Positions 28,007 through 36,958 of a stretch of DNA of 64,000 nt are shown here, piece by piece (position 1 is the stretch's first letter; each line of letters begins with the position of its first letter). The stretch comes from Lachnospiraceae bacterium (GTDB lineage Bacteria > Bacillota > Clostridia > Lachnospirales > Lachnospiraceae), in contig JAFZQU010000028.1 of assembly GCA_017620255.1 (NCBI GenBank), forward strand, positions 248,001 to 312,000, given 5' to 3'. The position numbers and the translations under genes were made by a program. The notes under the pieces are model-generated. The model made no database searches and was not told the origin of the DNA. It was given only the letters and a program-made list of their open reading frames with translations.

Positions 28007-29782
28007 TCAGGATACCGGCGCGGCCGCTCCGTCTTGTTGCTCGATATAGGTGCGGAAGGAAGTGGAAAAACTTCTGTACCGCTTATCAAATACCGCGTTT
28101 TCATCGATCAGGAAGGCGCGGTACAATTCTCTTGCATCACTCTCATACTCCGGCAGATGCCAAAGGACACACTGCTGTCTGAGCGCTCTTAGGCAACTTG
28201 CAAACAGAAGTTTATTCTTCTTCTCATAATAGGTATCACAATCCGCAAGCAAGAGCTCCAGTTCCTTCATATCGGAGCCGGCATGATCCGATTCCTCCGC
28301 CTTTGCAAACCGTTTCCAGAGCCATCTTGTCAGCACGTGGTTCAGCTGCTTTGCGGAGACGGGTTTTTGCAGGTAATCACTGAAGCCAGCGCCGAGGAAC
28401 TCCTTGTACTGCTCATCCATGGGAATGTCCGTCGTATAGACGAGCGGAACCTCCCTGTAGTATTCACCCGGCATCGAACGGATCTTCTCCGCCAGTTCAA
28501 AGGCCGTGATCTCACTGAGATTCTGGTCTATGAAGATCATGTCATAGGTATGGCTTTGCGCATCTTCCAAGGCTGCATGCGCACTCAATGCACGGTTTAC
28601 GGTCGCGGAATAGGGCTGCAGCATCTTTTCAAACACGTTCATACGGATCGAATTCTCATTGACCATCAGGAGACGCGCGCCTCTTGCGATCTTGAATTCC
28701 GACTCGGGCTCATCGGGAACCGTCGTGGAAACGGGAACTTCCTCGATCGGCGCGGTGCTTGCTTCCTGATCCTCCATCCCGTATACGGTGATCACCTCGG
28801 TAAAAAGTTCATGGAACTTATCATAGATCGGGCGGACCTCCATGGTGATCTTGCGGTTTAGCGGTGCATAGATCGCGGGGATCGAATAGGCACCCAGCAC
28901 GGAATTGTTATAGAGCCTCTCTTCCGTTTCCGGACTCATCAGATAGATGTCCGGTATGCTCTGTCCCGCAAAATCCTGTTTGATGACCTGCCCCACGATC
29001 TGCGCACGTTTGTTCATAAAGACAACGCGGAAATTGTCATCACAGACAAAAACAAGATCCGTGCCGTTCTCTTTGAGCACTTCCTCGTAGTCCTCCTCTC
29101 GGATCAGGATCCTTCTGTGATAGATCAGGAGTTTCGGCATCAGAAGGATCGTCCCGATACATACAAACAGCATGTAGGGGAAATGCTGCATGAAGAACAA
29201 AAGGTCCAGAAGTTCGAGGAAGATACCGACTGCGGAAAACGCGAAAGTCAAAAGCCATAACCGCATCAGATGACGTTCGCGTTTGATCAACTGTTCGTGA
29301 TTGAAATAAACATAGATATAACAGAGACCCACAAGGTAGATCACGTCAAACACGGCATGCAGAATGATCGATAACGGCGCATATGGCGGATAACAGATGC
29401 CCTGTGCATTTTCGATCATATCGCCTTTACTTAAGAACGTATCGGCAAAGTATATGACCATACCAAGATAATAGATCACGGAAATGATATGACGCACGAA
29501 CCTGCCGTTATAGTTGAGCGAATAGGCCGCCATATTGGTCAGGTTCGCGACAAGACAGACACCCGCATACCAGCAGATCGCATAGAGCAGGTATCTGAAA
29601 AAATCAGACTGTACGAGCATCATCGCGATATAGGTGACGCACTGTAACGAAAAAGCCCCGCTGATGATGATCTGTCTGTTGATCGCATGCACGTCTTTCA
29701 CGCGCACCTGAAACATGATCGCCTGGGAAATGGCGACCAGCATCTCAATGCATAACAGACTGTAGATCACGGTTCGTAACAT
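28007..29782 (-). CDS. 7TM-PAS-like-receiver signalling protein without a kinase domain
   Basis: 591 residues. Seven hydrophobic helices at about 4-220, a PAS-like segment at about 240-335 (TDLVFVCDDNFRVVFMN), a linker, then a receiver domain at about 370-490: phospho-Asp D419 in MIFIDQNLSE, Lys473 in DYLQKPVS, Thr450. The acidic pair that binds Mg is reduced to N-E-N (375-377), which may weaken phosphorylation. The last 90 residues are helical, Hpt-like in length but without a clear phospho-His. No HisKA or HATPase domain is present. It follows leuS by 21 bases and converges with the activase gene eight bases away. Confidence 0.75.
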   Translation of the reverse strand: MLRTVIYSLLCIEMLVAISQAIMFQVRVKDVHAINRQIIISGAFSLQCVTYIAMMLVQSDFFRYLLYAICWYAGVCLVANLTNMAAYSLNYNGRFVRHIISVIYYLGMVIYFADTFLSKGDMIENAQGICYPPYAPLSIILHAVFDVIYLVGLCYIYVYFNHEQLIKRERHLMRLWLLTFAFSAVGIFLELLDLLFFMQHFPYMLFVCIGTILLMPKLLIYHRRILIREEDYEEVLKENGTDLVFVCDDNFRVVFMNKRAQIVGQVIKQDFAGQSIPDIYLMSPETEERLYNNSVLGAYSIPAIYAPLNRKITMEVRPIYDKFHELFTEVITVYGMEDQEASTAPIEEVPVSTTVPDEPESEFKIARGARLLMVNENSIRMNVFEKMLQPYSATVNRALSAHAALEDAQSHTYDMIFIDQNLSEITAFELAEKIRSMPGEYYREVPLVYTTDIPMDEQYKEFLGAGFSDYLQKPVSAKQLNHVLTRWLWKRFAKAEESDHAGSDMKELELLLADCDTYYEKKNKLLFASCLRALRQQCVLWHLPEYESDARELYRAFLIDENAVFDKRYRSFSTSFRTYIEQQDGAAAPVS

Positions 29783-29803
29783 AGAAGCTCCTGTATGGCT
29801 GTC

Positions 29804-32215
29804 TTATTTCACGATGAGATTCAGGATCCGTCCGGGCACATAGATGACTTTGACAATGTTCCCCGTTAATTTATCACCAAGCATTTCCTTGGCCGCCGCA
29901 ACTGCTTCCTCTTCGGATGCAGCCTTGGGGATCAGGATCGTGCCTCTGGTCTTACCGAGTACCTGTACGCCGATCTCAACGGTATCTTCCACCGTCTTCG
30001 ATTCGTCAAACTGCGGCCAGGGTTCATAGGCGATCGTATCATCATGTCCGAGAACTGACCAGAGTTCCTCACCCGCATGCGGGCAGACGCAGGAGAACAT
30101 CTTCACAAAACCTTCCGCATATTCCCTGCTGCACTTGCCTTCCTTATAGCAGGCGTTCATAAAGATCATCATCTGGCTGATCGCCGTATTGAATGCAAGT
30201 TTCTCGAAATCCTGTGTGATCTTCTTGACACTCTGGTGATAGAGTTTCTCAAGAGCCGGCGTGTCTTCATTGACAATGTTGCCCTCTCCCGTCAGGAAGG
30301 TGAATACACGGTTGATAAACTTGAACGCGCCGTTCACGCCGTCGTTACTCCACGGTTTGCTGACTTCCAAAGGTCCCATGAACATCTCATAGAGCCTTAA
30401 CGTATCCGCACCGTACTCCCTGACGACATCACTCGGATTCACAACATATTCCGGATAACGCTTACCCATCTTGATGCCGTTCTCACCAAGGATCATGCCC
30501 TGGTGCACAAGCTTCTGGAACGGCTCTTTGGTCGGTGCAAGACCGTTGTCATAGAGGAATCTGTTCCAGATCCTTGCATACATCAGATGACCGACCGCAT
30601 GCTCCGGGCCGCCGATGTAAAGATCCACCGGCATCCAGTGTTTGATCAGTTCCTGATCGGCAAACACATCATCGTTATCGGGATCGATGTAGCGCAGGAA
30701 ATACCAGGAGGATCCTGCGGAACCCGGCATCGTGGATGTTTCGCGAACGCCCTTTATCCCGTTATGATCGTATTTCTTCCATTCGGTCGCATTCTCAAGC
30801 GGCGCCTTGCCGTTTTTGCCCTTGTAATCTTCCAGCTCCGGCAGAACTAACGGCAGTTCGTCATCGGCAAGCACATGGATCTTACCGTCATCGCCGTGTA
30901 CGATCGGCACCGGTTCACCCCAGTAACGCTGTCTTGCAAAGATCCACTCTCTGAAGTGATAATTGACGGTACGTTTTGCGATCCCCATCTTCTCCAGTTT
31001 GCAGGTGATCGCTTCCTTGGCCTCTTCTACCGTCAGTCCGTCAAACTCGGCGGAATTCATGAGCTTGCATCCCTTTCCGAGATAATCCTGTTTTTCAAAC
31101 GCGCATTCACTGATATCCCGTCCGTCAATGACCTGGATCATAGGGATATCATGCACCTTGGCATATTCAAAGTCTCTCTGGTCGTGTCCGGGCACCGCCA
31201 TAACGGCACCTGTTCCGTAATTTGCCAGGACAAAATCACCGATGAAGAGTTCCACTTCCTTGCCGTTTACCGGGTTGATACAGGAAACGCCTTTTAATCT
31301 GCAACCGGATTTCCCTTTGTTGAGTTCCGTCCGGTCCATATCGTTCTTCTTCTTGGTCTCCTCGATATAGGCCTTCACCTCATCCTTGTTCTCAATCCGG
31401 TCCATCAGCTCCTGTACGAGGTCTCCGTCCGGTGCGAGCACCATGAAAGTGATACCGTAGATCGTTTCGATACAGGTCGTGAAGATAGAGAACTTCCCGC
31501 CGCCCACGATCTCAAATTCCACTTCGACACCTTCCGAACGTCCGATCCAGTGTCTCTGCATGTCTTTCGTAGATTCCGGCCAGTCCACCGTCTCAAGACC
31601 TTCGAGCAGTTTCTCCGCAAAAGCAGGCTGGTCGATGACCCACTGCTTCATGTTCTTGCGTACAACCGGATAGCCGCCGCGCTCCGACTTGCCGTCAATG
31701 ACTTCATCGTTCGAGAGGACCGTTCCGAGTTCCTCACACCAGTTGACCGGCATGTCTATGTATTTCGCAAATCCTTTTTCATAGAGTTTCTTAAAGATCC
31801 ACTGCGTCCATTTATAATACTTGGGATCGGATGTCGCGATCATCTTCGACCAGTCGTAATCAAAGCCGAGTTCTTTCAGCTGTTTGGAAAAGGTCTTGAT
31901 ATTCTCCTGTGTGAATCCGTCCGGATGATTACCCGTATTCACAGCATACTGCTCCGCAGGCAGACCGAAGGAATCATACCCCATGGGATGCAGCACGTTA
32001 AAGCCCTGCATGCGCTTCATGCGGGAAACGATGTCCGTAGCCGTATATCCTTCCGGATGGCCGGCATGCAGTCCTACGCCCGAAGGATAAGGAAACATAT
32101 CCAGGACATAGAATTTCGGTTTGGAAAAATCATGCACGTCCGTGTAAAACGTGTTGTTTTCTTCCCAGTATTTCTGCCATTTCTTTTCAACTTCGCTGTG
32201 ATTGTAAGTACTCAT
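29804..32215 (-). CDS. leuS: Leucyl-tRNA synthetase
   Basis: Charges tRNA-Leu. 803 residues, normal bacterial size. The HIGH region reads PYPSGVGLHAGHPEGYT, the editing domain (about 220-420) is present, and the zinc-region and anticodon-binding domains follow. The KMSKS loop is KMGKRYPEYVVNPSD, where Ser-Lys-Ser is replaced by Gly-Lys-Arg. No T-box leader is seen in the 78 bases upstream; instead there is a standard promoter. A preceding proA gene may also read into it. Confidence 0.97.
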   Translation of the reverse strand: MSTYNHSEVEKKWQKYWEENNTFYTDVHDFSKPKFYVLDMFPYPSGVGLHAGHPEGYTATDIVSRMKRMQGFNVLHPMGYDSFGLPAEQYAVNTGNHPDGFTQENIKTFSKQLKELGFDYDWSKMIATSDPKYYKWTQWIFKKLYEKGFAKYIDMPVNWCEELGTVLSNDEVIDGKSERGGYPVVRKNMKQWVIDQPAFAEKLLEGLETVDWPESTKDMQRHWIGRSEGVEVEFEIVGGGKFSIFTTCIETIYGITFMVLAPDGDLVQELMDRIENKDEVKAYIEETKKKNDMDRTELNKGKSGCRLKGVSCINPVNGKEVELFIGDFVLANYGTGAVMAVPGHDQRDFEYAKVHDIPMIQVIDGRDISECAFEKQDYLGKGCKLMNSAEFDGLTVEEAKEAITCKLEKMGIAKRTVNYHFREWIFARQRYWGEPVPIVHGDDGKIHVLADDELPLVLPELEDYKGKNGKAPLENATEWKKYDHNGIKGVRETSTMPGSAGSSWYFLRYIDPDNDDVFADQELIKHWMPVDLYIGGPEHAVGHLMYARIWNRFLYDNGLAPTKEPFQKLVHQGMILGENGIKMGKRYPEYVVNPSDVVREYGADTLRLYEMFMGPLEVSKPWSNDGVNGAFKFINRVFTFLTGEGNIVNEDTPALEKLYHQSVKKITQDFEKLAFNTAISQMMIFMNACYKEGKCSREYAEGFVKMFSCVCPHAGEELWSVLGHDDTIAYEPWPQFDESKTVEDTVEIGVQVLGKTRGTILIPKAASEEEAVAAAKEMLGDKLTGNIVKVIYVPGRILNLIVK

Positions 32216-32251
32216 TGCAAACTCTTCTTTCTGTAAGGTTTCATCCTACCT

Positions 32252-32280
32252 ATTTTATCCAATTTTATACGTAATTACAA
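32252..32280 (-). promoter_or_regulatory. Promoter of leuS
   Basis: TTGTAA (32280-32275), 17-base spacer, TAAAAT (32257-32252). It lies between proA and leuS. Confidence 0.65.
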
Positions 32281-32293
32281 CACCATTCCCTGC

Positions 32294-33595
32294 TTAGAGG
32301 TCCTTAAAATGAAACTGTTTCGATCCGTTCGCATATTCCTCCACCGTCTGTCCGCTGCCGTACAGTTTGTACTTATAAGTCGTAAGGCCTTCCAGGCCGA
32401 CAGGGCCTCTTGCGTGCAGTTTGGAGGTACTGATCCCGACTTCGGCTCCGAATCCGTATCTGAATCCGTCGGAAAACCGGGTTGAGCAGTTTACATAACA
32501 TCCGGCCGAATCCACCTGCTGCAGAAACAGTTCCGCGCTCTCCTTGTCATTCGTGATGATCGCATCCGTATGATGCGAACCGTAGGTGTTGATATGGCGG
32601 ATCGCTTCTTCCACGCCGTCCACCAGTTTCACGGATAAGATCAGGTCCAGATATTCCGTGGCAAAATCATCCTCTTCACGGATCAGGCTGTCCTCATCCA
32701 TACCTTCCGCCCCGATCTGTTTCAGTAGATCGGAAACTTCCATCGTGCCGCGTAATACCACATGGTTTTCTTTCATGACGGGCAGGAACACTTTCAGCGC
32801 TTCTTTTGCGACCGCCCTGTCGATGAGCAGAGTCTCTGTTGCATTGCAGGCAGCCGTGTACTGTGTCTTGGCATCCACCAGGATCCTGCAGGCCATGTCA
32901 AGATCCGCCTCTTTATGAATATAGGTATGGCAGATCCCGTCCGCATGTCCCATGACGGGGATCCTTGTATGGTTCATGATATACTGCACAAACGCATTGG
33001 AACCGCGCGGGATGATCAGATCCACACTGCCGTAGCAGTCAAGCAGTTCATCGATCTCGCTGTGCGCCTGCGCCTGATACATACAGTTTTCCGGTGCACC
33101 GTTTTCGACCGCTGCCTTGTAGATCGTCTCAAACAGGATACGGTTTGTGTTCACGGTCTCGCTACCGCCTTTTAACACCGCGCAGTTGCCGCTCTTGATG
33201 CACAACGAAGAGATCTGGATCAGCGCGTCGGGTCTTGATTCAAAGATGATCCCGATCACACCGATGGGACAGGTCACTCTTTTTAAGAGCAGTCCCGCAT
33301 CCATTTCTCTCTCAAGGACAACCCGGTTGATGGGATCTTCCAGTCCTATCAGCTGGTCGATCCCGTCTGCTACGGTCTTAAGTTTATGTTCATCAAACAG
33401 AAGACGCTTCATCACGGGTGACGGGATATTGTTTGCTTTTGCATTCTCCATATCCTGCCGGTTTGCGGCAAAGATCGCCTCCCGGTTTTCAAGCAATGCT
33501 TCTTTGACGGCAAGCAGGATCTTGTTTCTTGTATCCTCACTTAAAGCCGCCATCCGGAAGCTGTCTGCCTTCATGCGTTTTGTGATCTGTTTCAT
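32294..33595 (-). CDS. proA: Gamma-glutamyl phosphate reductase
   Basis: Second step of proline synthesis: NADPH reduction of gamma-glutamyl phosphate to glutamate semialdehyde. 433 residues of the aldehyde dehydrogenase fold; the catalytic Cys lies in TAACNATETLL, with PIGVIGIIFESRPDA and SGNCAVLKGGSE in the cofactor region and the C-terminal GPVGLEGLTTYKY family motif. proB is not nearby. It begins 11 bases after the trpZ stop and so may be co-transcribed with the transporter. Confidence 0.96.
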   Translation of the reverse strand: MKQITKRMKADSFRMAALSEDTRNKILLAVKEALLENREAIFAANRQDMENAKANNIPSPVMKRLLFDEHKLKTVADGIDQLIGLEDPINRVVLEREMDAGLLLKRVTCPIGVIGIIFESRPDALIQISSLCIKSGNCAVLKGGSETVNTNRILFETIYKAAVENGAPENCMYQAQAHSEIDELLDCYGSVDLIIPRGSNAFVQYIMNHTRIPVMGHADGICHTYIHKEADLDMACRILVDAKTQYTAACNATETLLIDRAVAKEALKVFLPVMKENHVVLRGTMEVSDLLKQIGAEGMDEDSLIREEDDFATEYLDLILSVKLVDGVEEAIRHINTYGSHHTDAIITNDKESAELFLQQVDSAGCYVNCSTRFSDGFRYGFGAEVGISTSKLHARGPVGLEGLTTYKYKLYGSGQTVEEYANGSKQFHFKDL

Positions 33596-33606
33596 GATTT
33601 TCTCCT

Positions 33607-34398
33607 CTATTCCTTCTCTAAAAGGATCCTGTCGTTATCAAGCGCATGTCCCGCTCCCTGTTTAAATGCAGTGAGCAGATCATCGACGCTCATCTTCGAT
33701 CTCTGTTCTCCCGAAATATCAAATACGATCCTTGCACTGTCCATCATGATCGTACGGTTTCCAAAAGAAAGAGCGCTTTCCAGATTGTGCGTGATCATGA
33801 GGCATGTGATCTTTTCTTTGTCGACGACTTCCCTGGTGATCGCAAGAACCTTTTCCGCCGTGGCAGGATCCAGTGCAGCGGTATGCTCATCGAGCAGCAG
33901 CAGACGCGGCGGATTGATCGTTGCCATCAGAAGCGTCAGTGCCTGTCTCTGTCCGCCGGATAAGAGCCCGACCGGCTGTTTCATGCGGTCTTCGAGTCCC
34001 ATGTTTAAAAGGGCCAGTTTCTCACGGAAAGCCTGCTTCTCCTTTCTGCTGATGCAGGATAACCAGGAGCCGGAACCGGCTGCAAGTGCCAGGTTCTCTT
34101 CGATCGTCATACCGGGTGCGCTTCCAAGCATCGGATCCTGGAACAGTCTTCCGATCTTTCTGGAACGCTTGTGTTCCGGCATCATCGTGATATCTTCCTC
34201 ATCCAGTTCAATCCTGCCCGCATCCGTGTAGAATACGCCGCTGATCGCATTGAACAGGGTTGATTTGCCTGCGCCGTTGGAACCGATGATCGTGATAAAA
34301 TCCCCGTCCGCAACCTGCAGGTTTAAGTCGATGAGTGCCGCGCGTTCGTTGATCGTACCGGGGTTGAAGGTTTTGTATACATGTGTCAGATTCAGCAT
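33607..34398 (-). CDS. trpZ: Tryptophan-type ABC transporter ATPase (TrpZ)
   Basis: 263-residue nucleotide-binding subunit. Walker A GSNGAGKST, signature LLSGGQRQALTLLMA, Walker B LLLLDEHTAALDP (Glu-His in place of Glu-Pro, as is common in this family), and H-loop MITHNLE. It overlaps the permease gene by seven bases. Function is assigned from the adjacent permease and receptor and from the Trp-specific T-box upstream. Confidence 0.88.
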   Translation of the reverse strand: MLNLTHVYKTFNPGTINERAALIDLNLQVADGDFITIIGSNGAGKSTLFNAISGVFYTDAGRIELDEEDITMMPEHKRSRKIGRLFQDPMLGSAPGMTIEENLALAAGSGSWLSCISRKEKQAFREKLALLNMGLEDRMKQPVGLLSGGQRQALTLLMATINPPRLLLLDEHTAALDPATAEKVLAITREVVDKEKITCLMITHNLESALSFGNRTIMMDSARIVFDISGEQRSKMSVDDLLTAFKQGAGHALDNDRILLEKE

Positions 34399-35354
34399 GA
34401 TCTATCCTCCCCGGCATCAGTATTACCGTCTTCTTCCTTTGGCATGGAATGCAGGGAAAGATTCCGCTTCAGAAGCTTCGCACGGTTTCTAAGGTAAGGT
34501 CCCGAGATCGCCAGTACAACGATCACGGCCGATACGAGTTTCAGCATATAAGCCGGCATGTTAAACCGCAGTGCGATCGCATAAACAAACCGGAAAATGA
34601 AGGAACCTGCCACCGCACCGATGGCGCGGAGCAGGATGGAAAATCTTCCGAAGAACGTATTGCCGATCAGAAGCGAAGCAAGGGCGATCGTGACCATGCC
34701 GGTCCCGATATCGATGTTCACGGATTTCTGCGACTGTGCGAGCAGACAGCCGGAAAGCCCCGTAAACGCATTCGCGATCACAAGTCCGATGATGGTCATC
34801 ATGACCGTGTTGATGGATGATGATTTGACCATGGCGGGATTGTTTCCGGTCGCCCGGATCGCAAGCCCAAGTCTTGTATGCAGAAACAGTGTCAGGAAAA
34901 CGATCACGAGGACCACTGCCGCAACGATCACGACCAGTTTATACTGCGATTCCAGAAAGGTCCCTTTGAGGGCTTTCTGCATCAGCGTAAACACTGTCTC
35001 CGTCTTGTTCATATTGAGCAGGGAAGAATTCCCCATGACGGCGATATTGATCGAATACAACCCGGTGTTCACGACGATTCCCGCAAGCAGGCTGTCAACG
35101 CCCATCTTGGTCTGCAAAAACGCCGTAAGGAACCCGGATAACATCCCGGCTCCCATCGCCGCAAGGATCGCAAGGAACGGATGTCCCGAGATCGCCACAA
35201 CCGCCCCGACGGCTGCTCCGAGAGTGAAGCAGCCGTCTGTGGACAGATCGCAAACATTTAACATGGAATAACTTAAGAACAGTGCCAGCACAGTCAGCGA
35301 ACTGATCAGTCCCAGTTCCAGTGCTGTCTGTATCAATGGTAAGATGGTATTCAT
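34392..35354 (-). CDS. trpY: Tryptophan-type ABC transporter permease (TrpY)
   Basis: 320-residue membrane subunit of the LivH/LivM-like branch (ABC_tran_perm_2 group) with about nine hydrophobic segments. Motifs include LSYSMLNVCDLSTDGCFTLGAAVGA-like sequence (NVCDLSTDGCFTLGAA), LFLHTRLGLAIRATGNNPAM (the cytoplasmic EAA-like loop) and GLSGCLLAQSQKSVNIDIG. Start at 35354 lies 16 bases after the receptor stop. Substrate assignment as for the ATPase. Confidence 0.88.
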   Translation of the reverse strand: MNTILPLIQTALELGLISSLTVLALFLSYSMLNVCDLSTDGCFTLGAAVGAVVAISGHPFLAILAAMGAGMLSGFLTAFLQTKMGVDSLLAGIVVNTGLYSINIAVMGNSSLLNMNKTETVFTLMQKALKGTFLESQYKLVVIVAAVVLVIVFLTLFLHTRLGLAIRATGNNPAMVKSSSINTVMMTIIGLVIANAFTGLSGCLLAQSQKSVNIDIGTGMVTIALASLLIGNTFFGRFSILLRAIGAVAGSFIFRFVYAIALRFNMPAYMLKLVSAVIVVLAISGPYLRNRAKLLKRNLSLHSMPKEEDGNTDAGEDRSC

Positions 35355-35370
35355 ATTTTTTCCTTACAGA

Positions 35371-36483
35371 TCATTCAAAACTTTCAGCCGTTGTCAGTGT
35401 CTCGATCTTGGTGCAGAAAGGCTCAAATGCTTTGGAAACCGTATCAAAATCAAAACCGATCGCTGCGCAGGTCTCTGTGTTGATCGTTGCCGTACCGTTG
35501 TCAAATGTCTTGACAGGCGTTGTTGCAACATCTTTGCCGTTTACAAGTATATCACATACCATGTTCGCTGTCTCCCTGCCGAGGTTCGCATAGTCAACAC
35601 CGTATCCGAGGAACGCGCCGTTTAAAGCGAAGGAATCGGCTCCCGTGTAGTGCGGGATCTGTGCCTGTGCAAATGTTTCATAGATCGACAGTTCCGCTTC
35701 CATGATCGTATTGTCGGTCGGTGTGAATACGGCGTCTACCTGATCGGCAACCAGTTCGGAAGCTGCCAGCTGTACTTCGGATACATTGGTACCTGTACGT
35801 TCCACATATTCGATCCCTTTGCCTTCCAGATAGGCTTTTGCGTCTGCAATGGCTGTTGTGGATGCATCCTGTCCCGCATCATAGAGCAGACCGATCTTTT
35901 TCGCATCCGGATTAGCCGCAAAGATCAGATTCATGACGGAGTTCGTATCCAGATAATCGGATGTTCCCGTTACGTTGGCACCCGGCGCGTCCAGGCTTGC
36001 AACAACACCGCAGGCAACCGGATCGGAAACGGCTGCAAATACAACCGGGATCTGATTCTCTTCCGTAGCGGACTGCATAGCCATGGCTACCGGTGTTGCA
36101 ACGCCTACCATCAGGTCTGCCTCGTCAGCGATAAAGTTCGCGATGATCTGAGACATTACATTTGCATCCGCATTGCAGTTATCATACATGATCTCAAAGT
36201 TAACACCCAGTTCATCTCCGAGGGTCTTTAACTGATCTTCAATGTTATCAACGATCTGGTTTAAGGATGCGTCATCCACGTAATTGCAGATGCCGACCTT
36301 AAATGTCTGTCCTGCAGGTTCTTCCGTTACAGCTTCTGTTGTTTCTTCTACAGCTTCTTCTACCGCTTCTGCCGCTGCTTCTGCAGTTTTAGACCCTGTA
36401 GTTGCCGTAGCGCTGCACCCGATCAGGGCCAGTACCATTGTTGCTGCCGTCAGTGTTGCGATGATTCTTGTTGCTTTCTTCAT
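35371..36483 (-). CDS. trpX: Tryptophan-type ABC transporter substrate-binding lipoprotein (TrpX)
   Basis: 370-residue lipoprotein: signal ending VLALIGC (Cys23), an Ala/Glu-rich spacer (AAEAVEEAVEETTEAV), then an ABC_sub_bind domain with FKVGICNYVDDASLNQIVDNIE, NFIADEADLMVGVATP and AGQDASTTAIADAKAYLE. Known family members of this ABC_sub_bind type are found next to TrpY/TrpZ-like partners. The ATG has AGGAGG upstream. A tryptophan-specifier T-box (36627-36882) precedes it, so tryptophan is the best-supported ligand; binding itself is not shown by sequence. Confidence 0.88.
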   Translation of the reverse strand: MKKATRIIATLTAATMVLALIGCSATATTGSKTAEAAAEAVEEAVEETTEAVTEEPAGQTFKVGICNYVDDASLNQIVDNIEDQLKTLGDELGVNFEIMYDNCNADANVMSQIIANFIADEADLMVGVATPVAMAMQSATEENQIPVVFAAVSDPVACGVVASLDAPGANVTGTSDYLDTNSVMNLIFAANPDAKKIGLLYDAGQDASTTAIADAKAYLEGKGIEYVERTGTNVSEVQLAASELVADQVDAVFTPTDNTIMEAELSIYETFAQAQIPHYTGADSFALNGAFLGYGVDYANLGRETANMVCDILVNGKDVATTPVKTFDNGTATINTETCAAIGFDFDTVSKAFEPFCTKIETLTTAESFE

Positions 36484-36507
36484 AATTCTCCTCCTTTTCC
36501 GGGAACA

Positions 36508-36572
36508 TCAGCCGATGCAAGTCGACTTCGTCGAGCGGCTGACGCTACATGCCGTTTTCTTCAAAAACGGCA
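36508..36572. repeat. Pair of inverted repeats between the T-box and trpX
   Basis: First: a 7-bp stem (36508-36514 with 36536-36542) enclosing a 5-bp stem (36522-36526 with 36530-36534). Second: a 9-bp perfect stem TGCCGTTTT/AAAACGGCA (36550-36558 with 36564-36572). Neither is followed by a T-run. A third small palindrome (TTATGC-TTT-GCATAA, 36614-36628) abuts the T-box terminator. Origin unknown; compatible with a dispersed palindromic element or with a structured 5' UTR. Confidence 0.5.
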
Positions 36573-36626
36573 CAAATCGTGGGTTGGCGTGAAACCGGGA
36601 CTGCAGAAACACGTTATGCTTTGCAT

Positions 36627-36659
36627 AAAAAAAGTCCCAGCAAACAAGTTTGCTGGGAC
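36627..36659 (-). terminator. T-box regulatory terminator
   Basis: An 11-12 bp perfect stem GTCCCAGCAAAC/GTTTGCTGGGAC (36659-36648 with 36645-36634) followed by seven T. It is the terminator half of the T-box switch; its 5' arm is adjacent to the antiterminator. Confidence 0.9.
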
Positions 36660-36882
36660 AGGAAATTCCTGCGGTGCCACCCGGCTTGGTACATTGCGTA
36701 CCCACTCACGCATACTATCATATGCTGATCTTTTGTAACGGGGGATCCTACCCCGGCTCGGATACTTCAGATCTCTCTGTTTCCCCTTGCCCTCAGGAGT
36801 CCATTCAATTCTGCATCACCCGCCGCATTCTCAGCATCTGCGGCTCTCTGTGGGGATCAGGTTCAGAACCTACTCACTCTCC
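36627..36882 (-). ncRNA. T-box leader, tryptophan specifier (TGG)
   Basis: Leader RNA that reads uncharged tRNA. The conserved T-box core GGGTGGCACCGCAGG lies at 36682-36668, followed by the terminator. Stem I starts with GGAG (36882-36879), pairs with CTCC, and carries the AGTGAGTA bulge and the distal GAGAGCCGCAGATGCTGAGAA-type elements. The specifier-loop 3' side reads GAATGGA, giving codon TGG (Trp) at 36803-36801. The antiterminator bulge TGGC pairs with a tRNA end GCCA, i.e. discriminator G, as in bacterial tRNA-Trp. Lack of charged tRNA-Trp should turn on trpXYZ. Confidence 0.92.
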
Positions 36883-36898
36883 ATCAACGGTTTACAAC

Positions 36899-36928
36899 TT
36901 TATAGCATGGTTTTAAAAAGACTGTCAA
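36899..36928 (-). promoter_or_regulatory. Promoter of the T-box-trpXYZ transcript
   Basis: Perfect TTGACA (36928-36923), 18-base spacer, TATAAA (36904-36899). Confidence 0.8.
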
Positions 36929-36958
36929 GACATTTTTTGAAAAAAAATTTTGTATGAG

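Noticed and set aside
32216..32293. T-box leader for leuS
   Set aside because: Only 78 bases between proA and leuS, no GGTGGCACCGCG core, and a standard promoter fills the gap. The glyS upstream gap (36 bases) is also too short.
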